A DNA stretch of 64,000 nt from Desulfacinum hydrothermale DSM 13146 (lineage in GTDB: Bacteria > Desulfobacterota > Syntrophobacteria > Syntrophobacterales > DSM-9756), in contig NZ_FWXF01000003.1 in the NCBI RefSeq assembly GCF_900176285.1, positions 126,501-190,500 of the forward strand. Reading direction: 5' to 3'. This document shows positions 9,894-19,412 of this stretch, piece after piece. A model generated the notes under the pieces. That model made no database searches. It was not told the origin of the DNA and saw only the letters and a list, made by a program, of their open reading frames with translations. The first letter of the stretch is position 1; every line of letters begins with the position of its first letter. The position numbers and the translations under genes are program-made.

Positions 9894-10412
9894 TCAGCGT
9901 CTTTCCTTCTTGGCCAACACCATGACCCCCACCACCGCCACGAGCAGCAAGATGGAGGTCACCTCGAAGGGCAGCAGTCCCCGGGTGAAAAGAAGGCGTC
10001 CCAGCGCCCGGATGTTGCCGCCCTGGGCCACCACCCATTCAGGGCCCTGAGCGCCAGCGGGCGCCACGCGCGCCAAGGCTCCCGTCATGGCCGTCAGGAC
10101 GCCTCCCACAAACAGGAGAGCCAGGGGGCCGGCCCAGCGGATGCGCACCTTGAAGGCCGTTCGGTCTTCTCCACGCGGCTTCAGGTTCAAGAGCATGATG
10201 ACGAAAAGAAAGAGCACCATGACCGCGCCCGCATAGACCAGCACCTGCATGAGCGCGATAAACTCGGCCTGCAACAGCAGGTACAATCCGCCCATGGAAA
10301 AGAAGGACAGGATAAGAAAGAGCGCGCTCTTCACCGGATGGGGATGCCAGACCACCGCCGCGGCACTGCCCACGGTCAACAGGGAAAAGATCACGAAAAG
10401 AAAGAGTTCCAT
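9894..10412 (-). CDS. nuoJ: NADH-quinone oxidoreductase subunit J
   Basis: 172-residue, five-helix subunit of the membrane arm next to NuoA and NuoK. The conserved helix-3 glycine-rich stretch EFIALMQVLVYAGAVMVLFL is present; its pi-bulge glycine and tyrosine are part of coupling. The C-terminus MVLAKKERR is short and basic, as usual. Starts about 25 bases after nuoI. Confidence 0.96.
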   Translation of the reverse strand: MELFLFVIFSLLTVGSAAAVVWHPHPVKSALFLILSFFSMGGLYLLLQAEFIALMQVLVYAGAVMVLFLFVIMLLNLKPRGEDRTAFKVRIRWAGPLALLFVGGVLTAMTGALARVAPAGAQGPEWVVAQGGNIRALGRLLFTRGLLPFEVTSILLLVAVVGVMVLAKKERR

Positions 10413-10436
10413 CGCTTGTCCTTCCCGCCTTGCCCC

Positions 10437-10838
10437 CTACTCTTCCAAGAGCTTTTCCTTGTCGTAGATCAAGACATCGCGCCGGTATTGGGCCAGTTCG
10501 TATTTGCGGTTGAGCATGATGGCCCCCTTGGGGCAGGCCTCCTGGCAAAAACCGCAGAAGATGCACCGGGCCAGGTCCACGATAAATTCCCGTGGATGTT
10601 TGTCATGCATTTGCGGGCCGCCTTCCGGCACCACGGTGATGGCCTTGGACGGGCAGATGGTTTCGCACAAGTGGCAGGCCACACACTTGATCCGCCCCGT
10701 TTCGTCCCGAAGGAGTCGGGGGTGGCCCCGGAAGCGCTCCGACACCTCCCGTTTCTTTTCCGGGTACTCGATGGTGATGGGCTTTCGGAACATCTGTTCC
10801 AGGGTTTTTCCCAGCCCTTTGAGCAACGGTCCGATCAT
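10437..10838 (-). CDS. nuoI: NADH-quinone oxidoreductase subunit I (2x[4Fe-4S])
   Basis: 133-residue ferredoxin-like subunit that carries clusters N6a and N6b on the electron path to N2. Both motifs are intact: CVACHLCETICPSKAI at about residues 52-67 and CIFCGFCQEACPKGAI at about 91-106. The N-terminal part (FRKPITIEYPE) is the usual membrane-proximal segment. It is on the short side for the family but complete. About 79 bases separate it from nuoH, the largest internal gap of the operon. Confidence 0.97.
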   Translation of the reverse strand: MIGPLLKGLGKTLEQMFRKPITIEYPEKKREVSERFRGHPRLLRDETGRIKCVACHLCETICPSKAITVVPEGGPQMHDKHPREFIVDLARCIFCGFCQEACPKGAIMLNRKYELAQYRRDVLIYDKEKLLEE

Positions 10839-10917
10839 GGCCTTCCTTTCGCTCCCCGCGGCAACCCGAGCACCGTTTCCCCGGCCCTTGGCCCTTTCAG
10901 CTTGTTGCTCTCCCCGT

Positions 10918-11946
10918 TTATCCCCACATGGCCACGGCGCATCCCGTCACCAGGATATTGGCCAAGGACAAGGGCAAGAGAACCTTCCAGCCGAAGGTCA
11001 TGAGCTGGTCGTAGCGCACCCTGGGATAGGTGGCCCGAACCCAGATGAAGAAGAAAACCAGCGCCCCTGTTTTCAGGACGAACCAAAGACCGGAGGGCAA
11101 CCACGGCCCCTGCCATCCGCCCAGGTAGAGGGTGACGGCAATGGCACTCACGGTGATGATGTGGGCGTATTCGGCCAGCTGGAACAGGCCGAACTTCATG
11201 GAGCTGTATTCGGTATGGTAGCCGGCCACCAGTTCGTTTTCGCATTCGATGAGGTCGAAGGGCGTGCGGCACGTTTCCGCAAAGGCCGCGGTGAGGTAGA
11301 GGATAAAGCCCATCGGTTGATAGACGATGAAGGGCATCCGGGCCTGGGCGTCCACGATTTCGGTGAGCCTCATGGATCCGGCCACCAGCAGCACCCCCAC
11401 CACCGCCATCCCCAGGGACAGCTCGTAGCTGATCATCTGGGCCGTGACGCGGATTCCGCCCAGCAAGGAGTAGCGGTTGTCGGAGGCCCATCCGCCCAGC
11501 ACCACGCCGTAGGCGGAAAGGCTCGAGATGGCAAGGATGAAGAGGATCGCACCGGGAAGGTCGGCCACCACACCCCGGTGCAGCCCGTATCGGGCCAGAT
11601 CCACCGTGTGCCCAAAGATCTGCACGGTTTCCGGTGCCACCGTGTCCGCAAAGGGAATGGCCAAAAACGGCGTGATGGCCGCCACCGCCGTCACCCATGG
11701 GGCGACGGCATACAAGCGGGGTTCACCGACCGGCAGGGAGATGTCTTCCTTGAAAAAGAGCTTCACGCCGTCGGCCAAGGGCTGGAGCAGCCCCCACGGC
11801 CCCACCCGATTGGGGCCCAGGCGCAACTGCATGAACCCCAGCACCTTCCGCTCCATGAGGGTGGCGTAGGCCACCGCCGTGAGCAGCACAAAGAGCAGCA
11901 GGGCCGTCTTGGCGAGGGTGATCACAGCGTAAACGATCCAATCCAT
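10918..11946 (-). CDS. nuoH: NADH-quinone oxidoreductase subunit H
   Basis: 342-residue eight-helix subunit that forms the quinone tunnel with NuoB and NuoD. Diagnostic stretches are AYATLMERKVLGFMQLRLGPNRVGPWGLLQPLADGVKLFFKED (first loop), the glutamate-rich PFDLIECENELVAGYHTEYSSMKFGLFQLAEY loop, and a C-terminal RATYPRVRYDQLM. All charged residues of the quinone-chamber loops that I recognise are present. It begins about 12 bases after nuoG. Confidence 0.97.
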   Translation of the reverse strand: MDWIVYAVITLAKTALLLFVLLTAVAYATLMERKVLGFMQLRLGPNRVGPWGLLQPLADGVKLFFKEDISLPVGEPRLYAVAPWVTAVAAITPFLAIPFADTVAPETVQIFGHTVDLARYGLHRGVVADLPGAILFILAISSLSAYGVVLGGWASDNRYSLLGGIRVTAQMISYELSLGMAVVGVLLVAGSMRLTEIVDAQARMPFIVYQPMGFILYLTAAFAETCRTPFDLIECENELVAGYHTEYSSMKFGLFQLAEYAHIITVSAIAVTLYLGGWQGPWLPSGLWFVLKTGALVFFFIWVRATYPRVRYDQLMTFGWKVLLPLSLANILVTGCAVAMWG

Positions 11947-11958
11947 ACCGACCTCTTT

Positions 11959-14661
11959 TTATCCTTGCCCGGGCTCCACCTCGGCCGTTGGGATGACGCG
12001 CACCGGATAGACGATCCCCCCGTCGGTCAACCTTTGGACCGGCAGGTCTTGGAAATGCAAGCTCGCCTGCACCGTTCGGCGGGGTACCCGCCGGTCCAGC
12101 CCCACCGGAGCGGTGATGGAGCCCGAGGCCGATGCCACCCGGATCCTTTCCCCCTCTTTCACTTGTAGATCACGGGCGTCTTGGGGATGGAGCCACGCAA
12201 GCCCTTGGGGCTCCAGGGTTCGAGCACCCAGCCCGTAACGGCTGAGGGTTCCCGACTGGAAAAGCGACCGGCTCACCAGAAGCAGAAAGGGATACTCTTC
12301 TGAAACCTGCGGCGGCATCTCCAGCCAGGGGATGACCGCCTTGAGGCTGGGGTCCAGCACTCGGCGCCAGCCCATGGATCCGTACTTGGTCCGATACAGG
12401 CGATTCCACCAGAACCCCTCCGCGGGGATGTCCGGCAGGCCATACTGGTCGTAGTGGGGAAACACCTGGCAGATTTCCGAAAAGATTTGGGCGGCTGAGG
12501 CATACTCCATGGGCCGACCCAGCCTTCGGGCCACTTCGCACAGGATCTCCCAGTCGTCCCGGGGCCCCGAGGCGAAGGTCTTGCCTTCCTGGCGCTGAAC
12601 ACGCAGTTCCCCACTGGTGAGACTCCCTTCCGTTTCCACCGCCAGACGGGCCGGAAAGACCACGTGAGCCATGGCGGCGGTAGGGTTCAGGAAGGCCTCC
12701 TGACACACGAGAAGCTCAAGGCGCTCCAAGGCCGCTTCCACCGCCGAGCGGTTGAGAGAAGTGCCGAAAAGATCGGTGCCCACCATCCACAGGCCCCGAA
12801 TCGGGCTGGGGCCCTCGCCGGCTGCGGCCGCCACGATTTCCGCCAAGGTCAGGCCGGGATCCCGGGGAACCTCCATCTTCCAGACCGCCTCAAAGCGGTC
12901 CGCGTCTTCCAGGGGTGCATATCCCGGCAGCCAGTGGGGACTCACGCCCATGTCCGAACAGCCCTGGGTGTTGGCCTTTTCGGCGGTGAGGTGCAGCTTG
13001 AGTTTCTTGCCCAGGACCAGCAGGAGGTCCGCCACATAGCAGGCGGCGTCGTAGCCGTCTCCAAGCCCCGCCAGATCGTAGCCCACCACCAAAGAAGGCC
13101 GTTCGGCCGTCAGCAAGCGATCCGCAAGGAAGACCATCCGTTCCCGGTCCAGTCCCGTGGCGTCCTGCACCAGATCCCACTTTGTGGCGTCCAGGCGGCG
13201 GCGAAGGACCTCTTCCCTGCGAAAGTCCCCCAGCCCTCGCAGTTTCTCGCCACCCGTCTCAAAGAGCCCCTTGAGGATTCCCAGGATCACGAACCCGGCG
13301 CCGCCCGGCCGGCAGGTTCCGCTCCATCGAGCCGACGAGCGAAACCGGGTGTGCCGCGAACTGACAATCAGCAGCTCCCGCAGGCTCTTGCGTTTCTGGG
13401 CCTGGTTGATGCGCCATACCAGGGGCGGCATCTCCTTTTTCACGTCGGAACCCACCACCAGAACGGTGTCGGCCCGATCCAAGTCGTCCAGGGTTCCCAA
13501 GGCCAACTGAAACCCGGAAACCTCCCGGATCGCCCGGTGGGACGTGCCTTCGCCGTCGGCCCAGGTCACCCGGGGCCGTCCCAGCACGTGCACCAAGGCC
13601 CGAAGGATCTTTTGGTGATCCAGGGCCGCGGTGGTGTCCACATGGGCCGTGCCCAGCACGGCCCGGCAAAACTTCTGGAACACGTAGTTGCTCTCGTTGG
13701 TGGCCCGGGCCGATCCGATTCCCGCCAGGGCGAAGGGTCCGTGACGGCTTCCAATCTCACGGATCCGGTCCGCCACGAAGTCCAAGGCTTCCTCCCATGC
13801 CACGGGCCGAAGCTCCCCGTCTTTTCGGATCAGGGGTTCCGTGAGACGCCTTTCGTGCTGGACGATGTCCAGGCTGAAGCGGCCGCGGCTGCAGATGATG
13901 CCGCCGTTGACCGGCTCGTCGAAAGAGGCCGTCACCCGCTTGAGCTGCCCCTTCTTGGTTTCCAGCACCAGGTGGCAACCTCCGCCGCAGTAGGGGCAGA
14001 CGGCCGCCTCCTTTTGGAGCTGCCAGGCACGCGCCGAATACTTGAAGGTCTTGTCGATGATGGCCCCCGTGGGGCACACCCCGATGCAGGACCCGCAAAA
14101 TTCGCAGTCCATGACCCGGCCGCCGGCGGTCACCGCCGTGCGGTAGCCCCGGTTGTCGAAGTAGAGAGCCGCCGCTCCCACCCAGTCCCGACACACGCGC
14201 ACGCACCGTTCGCAGTTCACACAGCGATCCGGATAGCGCTCGATCAAGGGGGACTGACTGTCGTATTGGGGCGTGAGTTTGGCCGCCTGGTAGGGCTGCT
14301 GGGAAATCTTCAGCTCGCGGGTCAGGTTCTGCAGTTCGCATTCCCCGCCCTTATCGCAGATGGGGCAATCCAGGGGATGATTGATCAGCAAGAGCTGCAG
14401 CAGCTCCCGCCGATAGTGGGTGAGGGTCTCCGATTCCGTGACCACCTGCATCTTGTCCGCCACCGGCGTGGTGCAGGCGGGAACGGGACGGGGCGGTCCG
14501 GGTTTCACCTCCACCACGCAGATGCGGCAGGCCCCGATGGGACTCAGCGCCTTGTGGTAACAGAGTCTGGGGATGCGGATGCCGTTGGCGTCCGCCACTT
14601 GCATCACCGTCATGCCCGGCTGGGCCTCATAGGCCTTTCCGTTGATGGTCACCGTAATCAT
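11959..14661 (-). CDS. nuoG: NADH-quinone oxidoreductase subunit G
   Basis: 900-residue large peripheral-arm subunit. Domains in order: a [2Fe-2S] ferredoxin (about 1-80), the His/Cys cluster N5 (HPLDCPICDKGGEC), two further [4Fe-4S] motifs (CVNCERCVRVC and CEFCGSCIGVCPTGAI), an N7-type binding motif CPYCGGGC with a following IICSRGR, then a long molybdopterin-oxidoreductase-like domain with a C-terminal beta-barrel. The molybdopterin part is normally empty in complex I. Keeping the N7 ligands is a feature of only some lineages. It begins two bases after nuoD ends, with a weak ribosome site inside nuoD, so translational coupling is likely. Confidence 0.96.
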   Translation of the reverse strand: MITVTINGKAYEAQPGMTVMQVADANGIRIPRLCYHKALSPIGACRICVVEVKPGPPRPVPACTTPVADKMQVVTESETLTHYRRELLQLLLINHPLDCPICDKGGECELQNLTRELKISQQPYQAAKLTPQYDSQSPLIERYPDRCVNCERCVRVCRDWVGAAALYFDNRGYRTAVTAGGRVMDCEFCGSCIGVCPTGAIIDKTFKYSARAWQLQKEAAVCPYCGGGCHLVLETKKGQLKRVTASFDEPVNGGIICSRGRFSLDIVQHERRLTEPLIRKDGELRPVAWEEALDFVADRIREIGSRHGPFALAGIGSARATNESNYVFQKFCRAVLGTAHVDTTAALDHQKILRALVHVLGRPRVTWADGEGTSHRAIREVSGFQLALGTLDDLDRADTVLVVGSDVKKEMPPLVWRINQAQKRKSLRELLIVSSRHTRFRSSARWSGTCRPGGAGFVILGILKGLFETGGEKLRGLGDFRREEVLRRRLDATKWDLVQDATGLDRERMVFLADRLLTAERPSLVVGYDLAGLGDGYDAACYVADLLLVLGKKLKLHLTAEKANTQGCSDMGVSPHWLPGYAPLEDADRFEAVWKMEVPRDPGLTLAEIVAAAAGEGPSPIRGLWMVGTDLFGTSLNRSAVEAALERLELLVCQEAFLNPTAAMAHVVFPARLAVETEGSLTSGELRVQRQEGKTFASGPRDDWEILCEVARRLGRPMEYASAAQIFSEICQVFPHYDQYGLPDIPAEGFWWNRLYRTKYGSMGWRRVLDPSLKAVIPWLEMPPQVSEEYPFLLLVSRSLFQSGTLSRYGLGARTLEPQGLAWLHPQDARDLQVKEGERIRVASASGSITAPVGLDRRVPRRTVQASLHFQDLPVQRLTDGGIVYPVRVIPTAEVEPGQG

Positions 14662-14663
14662 CG

Positions 14664-15839
14664 CTACCGATCCACATCCGCCAAGACAATGTCAATGGTC
14701 CCTATGAGGGCGATCAGGTCGGACAAGAGACGCCCTTCGGCCAGTTTGCTCAACACCTGCAGGTTCACGAAGCTGGGGGTGCGGGCACGCGCCCGGAACG
14801 GCTTGGACGTGCCGTCACTCACGATATAGAAGGCAAGCTCTCCCTTGGGCGCCTCCGTATGGTGGAACACCTCTCCTTCGGGGACCCGGATGCCTTCCTC
14901 CACCAGCAGAAAGTGCTGGATGAGGGATTCGATCTTGGTGTACACATCCGTCTTCTTGGGATAGGTGACGGTGGGGTCGTCCACCGCAATGTCCCCCTGG
15001 GGCAAGCGGTCCAGCGCCTGGAGGATGATCCGGCAGCTCTGGCGCATCTCCTCCATTCGCACCATGTACCGATCGTAGGTGTCCCCGTTTTGTCCCACGG
15101 GCACCTGAAAATCGAATTCTTCGTAGCCGCAATAGGGATCGGCCCTGCGCACGTCCCAGGCGATGCCCGATCCCCGGGCCACCGGTCCGCTCAACGCATA
15201 ATCGAGCACCTCGTCCACGGTGAGCACCCCCACGTCCCGGGTGCGCCGGATCCAGATGGGATTGTGGGTGAGCAGCGTCTCGTAGTCCTTCATCTTTTCC
15301 GGAAAGGTGCGACAGAACCGGCGGACTTCCGTGGTCCATCCCTCCGGCAGATCGCGGGCCAGTCCGCCGATGCGAAAGTAGCACGGAAAGAGGCGTCCAC
15401 CGGCCACGGCCTCAAAAAGGTCCATGAGCTGTTCGCGCTCTCGAAACGCGTAGAAAAGCGGCGTCATGGCACCCAGATCGTGGGCGTGGGTGCCGAGCCA
15501 GAAAAGGTGGCTGGCGATCCGGGTCATTTCGGCGATGATCACCCGGATGAGACGTGCCCGGGGCGGCACTTCCACCCCCAGAAGCTTTTCCACGGCCAGG
15601 ACGAATCCCAGGTTGTTGGCCGATCCCGCCAGGTAGTCGATGCGGTCGGTCAAGGGCAGGCACTGCTGGTAGGTGCGGGCTTCCATGAGCTTTTCGATGC
15701 CCCGGTGCAGATAGCCGATGTCGGGCGTGCAACGCACCACCACCTCGCCTTCCAACTCCACCACCACGCGGAGCACGCCGTGGGTGCTGGGGTGCTGGGG
15801 TCCCACATTGACAATGAGACGTTCCGGGTGTTGACTCAT
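14664..15839 (-). CDS. nuoD: NADH-quinone oxidoreductase subunit D (49 kDa)
   Basis: 391-residue subunit that lines the quinone-binding site; related to the NiFe-hydrogenase large subunit but without the metal cysteines. The N-terminal loop NVGPQHPSTHGVLR holds the quinone-contacting histidine. Also present are GYLHRGIEKL and the C-terminal DLIALIGTIDIVLADVDR. The ATG at 15839 (MSQHPERL) has GGAAAGG just upstream and is preferred over an in-frame GTG four codons earlier. It follows nuoC as a separate gene, not a NuoCD fusion. Confidence 0.97.
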   Translation of the reverse strand: MSQHPERLIVNVGPQHPSTHGVLRVVVELEGEVVVRCTPDIGYLHRGIEKLMEARTYQQCLPLTDRIDYLAGSANNLGFVLAVEKLLGVEVPPRARLIRVIIAEMTRIASHLFWLGTHAHDLGAMTPLFYAFREREQLMDLFEAVAGGRLFPCYFRIGGLARDLPEGWTTEVRRFCRTFPEKMKDYETLLTHNPIWIRRTRDVGVLTVDEVLDYALSGPVARGSGIAWDVRRADPYCGYEEFDFQVPVGQNGDTYDRYMVRMEEMRQSCRIILQALDRLPQGDIAVDDPTVTYPKKTDVYTKIESLIQHFLLVEEGIRVPEGEVFHHTEAPKGELAFYIVSDGTSKPFRARARTPSFVNLQVLSKLAEGRLLSDLIALIGTIDIVLADVDR

Positions 15840-15896
15840 GGGCCTTTCCACAACGGCTCGATGCCGGGTTGATGGATTCCGAAGACCTATACCGGG

Positions 15897-16379
15897 TCAG
15901 TCCAAATCCCAGTCGGGCCCTTCCGTGGGATAGTCCTTTCTCAGAGGATGTCCCTCCCAGTCGGGCGGCAGAAGGATCCGGCGTAGATCCGGATGTCCTT
16001 GGAAGTGGATTCCGAACAGATCGTAAACCTCCCGTTCCAGCCAATCGGCGGCGCTCCACAGGGGGGTGAGCGAAGGCACCGCGGGTGGATCCCCCGCGGC
16101 CCACGTCTTCACCCGTAAAAGGGCCGATTGTTCATGACACCACACGTGGTAGACCAGTTGGAATCGGGGCTCCTTGGGCAAGCGATCCACCGCCGTCACA
16201 TCGCTCAGATACCGAAAGCCCCACCGGTCCCGAAGTGCTTCCATGACCTCCCGCAGTCGATCCCGAGGCACCGCCACCCACCATTGGTCCCGAAAGACCC
16301 CCTTTTCCAGGACCCCATGGGAGGACAAGTCCTCCAGAACCTGTTCCATCCACAAGCGGCTCTCTTCCGGTCGGCTCAT
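15897..16379 (-). CDS. nuoC: NADH-quinone oxidoreductase subunit C (30 kDa)
   Basis: 160-residue peripheral-arm subunit that packs against NuoD. The family signature is clear near the C-terminus: [39 protein letters not shown]. The start is the ATG at 16379 (MSRPEESRL), whose ATGA overlaps the nuoB stop by four bases, a strong coupling signal. Earlier in-frame codons would run deep into nuoB and are not credible. About 57 bases separate it from nuoD. Confidence 0.95.
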   Translation of the reverse strand: MSRPEESRLWMEQVLEDLSSHGVLEKGVFRDQWWVAVPRDRLREVMEALRDRWGFRYLSDVTAVDRLPKEPRFQLVYHVWCHEQSALLRVKTWAAGDPPAVPSLTPLWSAADWLEREVYDLFGIHFQGHPDLRRILLPPDWEGHPLRKDYPTEGPDWDLD

Positions 16380-16909
16380 GAGCGCGCCTCCGCGACCACC
16401 TGGACCTCCGCCGGGACGTGCACCGGCCCTTCCTTGCGCGTGAGGAAGGGATCCTTTTGGATCTTTTCGTGGAGCTTGAGAATTCCATAAAGGAGCGCTT
16501 CCGGCCGCGGCGGGCACCCGGGAACATACACATCCACGGGAAGATGACGGTCGATGCCCTGAACCACCGCATAGCTTCGAAAGATTCCCCCCGAACAGGC
16601 GCACGCCCCCATGGCGATGACCCACTTGGGCTCCGGCATCTGCTCATAGATCCGGATCACGGCCGGAAGCATCTTTTTGGTGACCGTGCCGGCCACAATC
16701 ATCAGGTCCGCCTGCCGGGGCGACGCCCGGAAGGCCTCCATGCCGAACCGGGCGATATCGAACCGGTTGGCCGCCGTGCAGATCATTTCAATGGCGCAGC
16801 ACGCCAGGCCAAAGGTGGCGGGCCACACGGAAGACTTGCGGGCCCAGTTGACAAACCGCTCAAGGGTGGACGTGAGCACCTGGCTTTGGATCCGTTCTTC
16901 TATTCCCAT
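16376..16909 (-). CDS. nuoB: NADH-quinone oxidoreductase subunit B (cluster N2)
   Basis: 177-residue subunit holding the terminal [4Fe-4S] cluster N2, which passes electrons to quinone. The four ligands are visible: tandem cysteines in LACCAIEM, the cysteine of GACACSGG and that of PGCPPRPE. The motif spacing is normal. It overlaps nuoA by 10 bases at its start and nuoC by 4 at its end, so nuoA-B-C translation is tightly coupled. Confidence 0.97.
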   Translation of the reverse strand: MGIEERIQSQVLTSTLERFVNWARKSSVWPATFGLACCAIEMICTAANRFDIARFGMEAFRASPRQADLMIVAGTVTKKMLPAVIRIYEQMPEPKWVIAMGACACSGGIFRSYAVVQGIDRHLPVDVYVPGCPPRPEALLYGILKLHEKIQKDPFLTRKEGPVHVPAEVQVVAEARS

Positions 16910-17256
16910 TCCAAGGCCCCCTTCCGGTAGAGGTAGAGCAGGCCGATGAGGAGCACCGCCGTGAACAGCACCATCTCCACGAAGCCAAACCAGCCCAGAT
17001 CACGAAAGACCACCGCCCACGGGTAGAGGAAGACCGTTTCGATGTCGAAAATGATGAAGATCATGGCCACCACGTAGAATTTGATGGGAAAATGGATCTC
17101 CAGGCTTCCCAGAGGGTCCATGCCGCACTCGTAGGGGAGCATCTTTTCCCGGGTGATCCGGCGCCGGCCCACGCGGGCGGAAAGAAACAGGATGGCCGCC
17201 ATGACTCCCATGGTCACCCCCAGATAGACAAGCGCCGGAATGTAGACAGCCGTCAT
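16900..17256 (-). CDS. nuoA: NADH-quinone oxidoreductase subunit A
   Basis: 118-residue three-helix subunit at the hinge of complex I. The conserved loop [13 protein letters not shown] and the second-helix [11 protein letters not shown] motif are both intact; the cysteine of this loop reports active/deactive states in other organisms. A strong GGAGG ribosome site lies just before the ATG, 18 bases after the NuoEF stop codon. Confidence 0.97.
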   Translation of the reverse strand: MTAVYIPALVYLGVTMGVMAAILFLSARVGRRRITREKMLPYECGMDPLGSLEIHFPIKFYVVAMIFIIFDIETVFLYPWAVVFRDLGWFGFVEMVLFTAVLLIGLLYLYRKGALEWE

Positions 17257-17274
17257 GCATCACCTCCGCAATGT

Positions 17275-19122
17275 TCAGGCGGGGCAGACCCCCAGAGGGC
17301 AGGTTTTGTCCACGATGTGAGCCAGATACTCCTCCCTGAGCCGCTCGATGGAGGTCTTCACAAAAAAGATGGGAGACATGGCCAGAGCGCAGTTGGCCGT
17401 GGCCGACATGGTCCGTGCCAGATCGATCATGAGATCCAGATCGCCTTCCCGGCCTTCGCCGGTGGCGATGCGCGTGAGCGTGTCGTAGAGAACCCGGGTG
17501 CCGCGCCGGCACGGCGTGCAGAACCCGCACGACTCGTGCTGGAAGAAGTGCATGATGTTCCGCACCACATCCACCACGCAGGTCTGTTCGTTCATGACCA
17601 GCATGGTGCCCGACCCCAGCGCCCCGCCCTTTTGCTGCATGGACGCATAATCCATGACCGTGTCCAGATGCTCGGCGGTGAAAAAGCCGAAAGACGCTCC
17701 GCCCGTCTGGCACATCTTGAAGGGAATGCCGTCCCGCATCCCGCCGCCGTAGCCTTCGATGAGCTCGCGGAGCGTCAGTCCCAAAGGAGCCTCCACGATC
17801 TGGGGCTCGTTCACATGGCCGCAGATCTGGTAAAGCTTGACACCCGGCGAATCCTCCGTACCGAAGGAACGGTACCAGGCGGCCCCGTTTCGAAGGATCG
17901 CCGGTACGTTGGCCAGCGTCTCCACGTTGTTCACAACCGTGGGGTTTTCCCACAAGCCCTTTACCCCGGGAAACGGGGGCTTGACCCGCGGGTTGCCCCG
18001 AAGTCCTTCGATGGACTCGATCAGAGCCGTTTCCTCTCCACACACATAGGCGCCCGCCCCGGCCCGAATCTCGATATCGAAGCTGAAATCCGATCCCAGG
18101 ATGCGTTGTCCCAGAAAGCCGCGCTCCCGGGCCTGTTCCACCGCCTTTTGCAAGCGATACATGGAAAGGTAGTATTCGCCTCGAACGTAGATAAATCCCT
18201 TGTTCGCTCCGATGGCATAACCGGCGATGATCACCCCCTCCACCAACCGGTGTGGGTTTCCCTCCATGATGTACCGATCCTTGAACGTCCCCGGCTCACC
18301 CTCGTCGGCATTGCAGATCACATACTTTTCCGGAGCCTTGATGGGCAGGGTGAACGACCACTTGAGTCCGGTGGGAAAGCCGGCTCCTCCCCGTCCGCGC
18401 AGTCCGGACTCCTTCACCTCCTCCACCACGTCTTCCGGAGCCATGGAGGTGAGGACTTTTCTCAGCGCCTCATAGCCGCCCAGTTTCAGGTAGTCGTCGA
18501 TACTTTCGGGATCCACCTCACCCACGCCCTGGAGCAGCACCGCCTTGCGGTGCACGTCCAGGTCCTTTCGCACCCGACCGCCGGATCCGGGAAGCGTTCG
18601 AAAATCGACCGGGGAGCCCGCCCGGTAGTCGGCGATCACCTTCTCGATCTTTTCCCGGCTGAGATGGCCGAAGACCACCTGGTTGATTTGCATGGCGGGG
18701 GCCACTTCGCACACCCCCAGACACGAGGACCGTTCCAGGGTGAAGAGTCCGTCCGGGGTGGTTTCCCCTTCCCTTACGCCCAGGACCTCCTCCAGGACCT
18801 GGATCAGGTTTTCGGCCCCCAGGATGTGGCAGGCCGGCGATGCGCACACCCGAATGATGAACCGTCCCCGGGGTTGAAGGGAAAACATGGTGTAGAAGGT
18901 GGCAATGCCGTACAGATAGCTCAAGTGCACATCCAAGGCATCGGCGATCTCGGCCAGCACATTGGCCGGGAGCCAGTTGCCGCAGACGGCCTGGGCTTCC
19001 GTGAGAAGAGGTAGAAGCGTTCCCTTCTTGCCGGCGTATGTGTCAATGACCTGGCGAAGACGGGCCGTTTCTTGCGGGCTAAGATCTTTGGTGGGGTTGA
19101 GAAAAACCGCCGGTCGCCTCAT
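17275..19122 (-). CDS. nuoEF: NuoE-NuoF fusion, NADH-binding module of complex I
   Basis: 615-residue single chain combining two normally separate subunits. The NuoE part (about 1-165) has the thioredoxin-like [2Fe-2S] ligands CASPAC and CLGVCEVAP. After a short linker the NuoF part (about 190-600) holds the NADH/FMN glycine loop GLRGRGGAGFPTGLKW, NADEGEPGTFKDR, the FMN-side CGEETALIESIEG and cluster N3 SCGFCTPCRRG. The chain ends HIVDKTCPLGVCPA, which looks like the first half-motif of the ferredoxin tail found on some NuoF/HymB proteins, then stops. As first gene of the operon it would deliver NuoE and NuoF in 1:1 ratio. Start ATG has AGGTG upstream. Confidence 0.95.
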   Translation of the reverse strand: MRRPAVFLNPTKDLSPQETARLRQVIDTYAGKKGTLLPLLTEAQAVCGNWLPANVLAEIADALDVHLSYLYGIATFYTMFSLQPRGRFIIRVCASPACHILGAENLIQVLEEVLGVREGETTPDGLFTLERSSCLGVCEVAPAMQINQVVFGHLSREKIEKVIADYRAGSPVDFRTLPGSGGRVRKDLDVHRKAVLLQGVGEVDPESIDDYLKLGGYEALRKVLTSMAPEDVVEEVKESGLRGRGGAGFPTGLKWSFTLPIKAPEKYVICNADEGEPGTFKDRYIMEGNPHRLVEGVIIAGYAIGANKGFIYVRGEYYLSMYRLQKAVEQARERGFLGQRILGSDFSFDIEIRAGAGAYVCGEETALIESIEGLRGNPRVKPPFPGVKGLWENPTVVNNVETLANVPAILRNGAAWYRSFGTEDSPGVKLYQICGHVNEPQIVEAPLGLTLRELIEGYGGGMRDGIPFKMCQTGGASFGFFTAEHLDTVMDYASMQQKGGALGSGTMLVMNEQTCVVDVVRNIMHFFQHESCGFCTPCRRGTRVLYDTLTRIATGEGREGDLDLMIDLARTMSATANCALAMSPIFFVKTSIERLREEYLAHIVDKTCPLGVCPA

Positions 19123-19212
19123 AGGACACCTGCCTGTGTCTCATTTTCGCCGGAACCAATCTCACACGAGCACGCGCCGCCGCGGGAGCGAGAAGGAGCA
19201 AACGGTGGCACC

Positions 19213-19241
19213 ATCATGCCTCGTGGGGCGTCCCGCGTCAA
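19213..19241 (-). promoter_or_regulatory. nuoEF: Sigma-70 promoter of the nuo operon
   Basis: On the minus strand TTGACG (5 of 6) is followed by exactly 17 bases and CATGAT (4 of 6). Transcription would start near 19206, leaving an untranslated leader of about 84 bases before the nuoEF ATG at 19122. An A+T-rich stretch just upstream could serve as an UP element. Confidence 0.65.
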
Positions 19242-19412
19242 GAAATTTTTCACAAAGTCCTGGACTGACTGTGCTTTTTGCTCCCCCGTCTGCCCAAGCG
19301 GCGGGCGATTAAAAAAAATTCCAACTCCTTCCGGGCCCGTGCCGATACATAGATCCAAAAGGGCCAGGGGCCGTGGGCGGGACCATTGCCCCGTCCTCGA
19401 CGGCGCTCTCCA

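Noticed and set aside
19119-19358. Small gene upstream of nuoEF on the minus strand
   Set aside because: The frame covers the nuo promoter and leader, overlaps the nuoEF start and has no recognisable domain.
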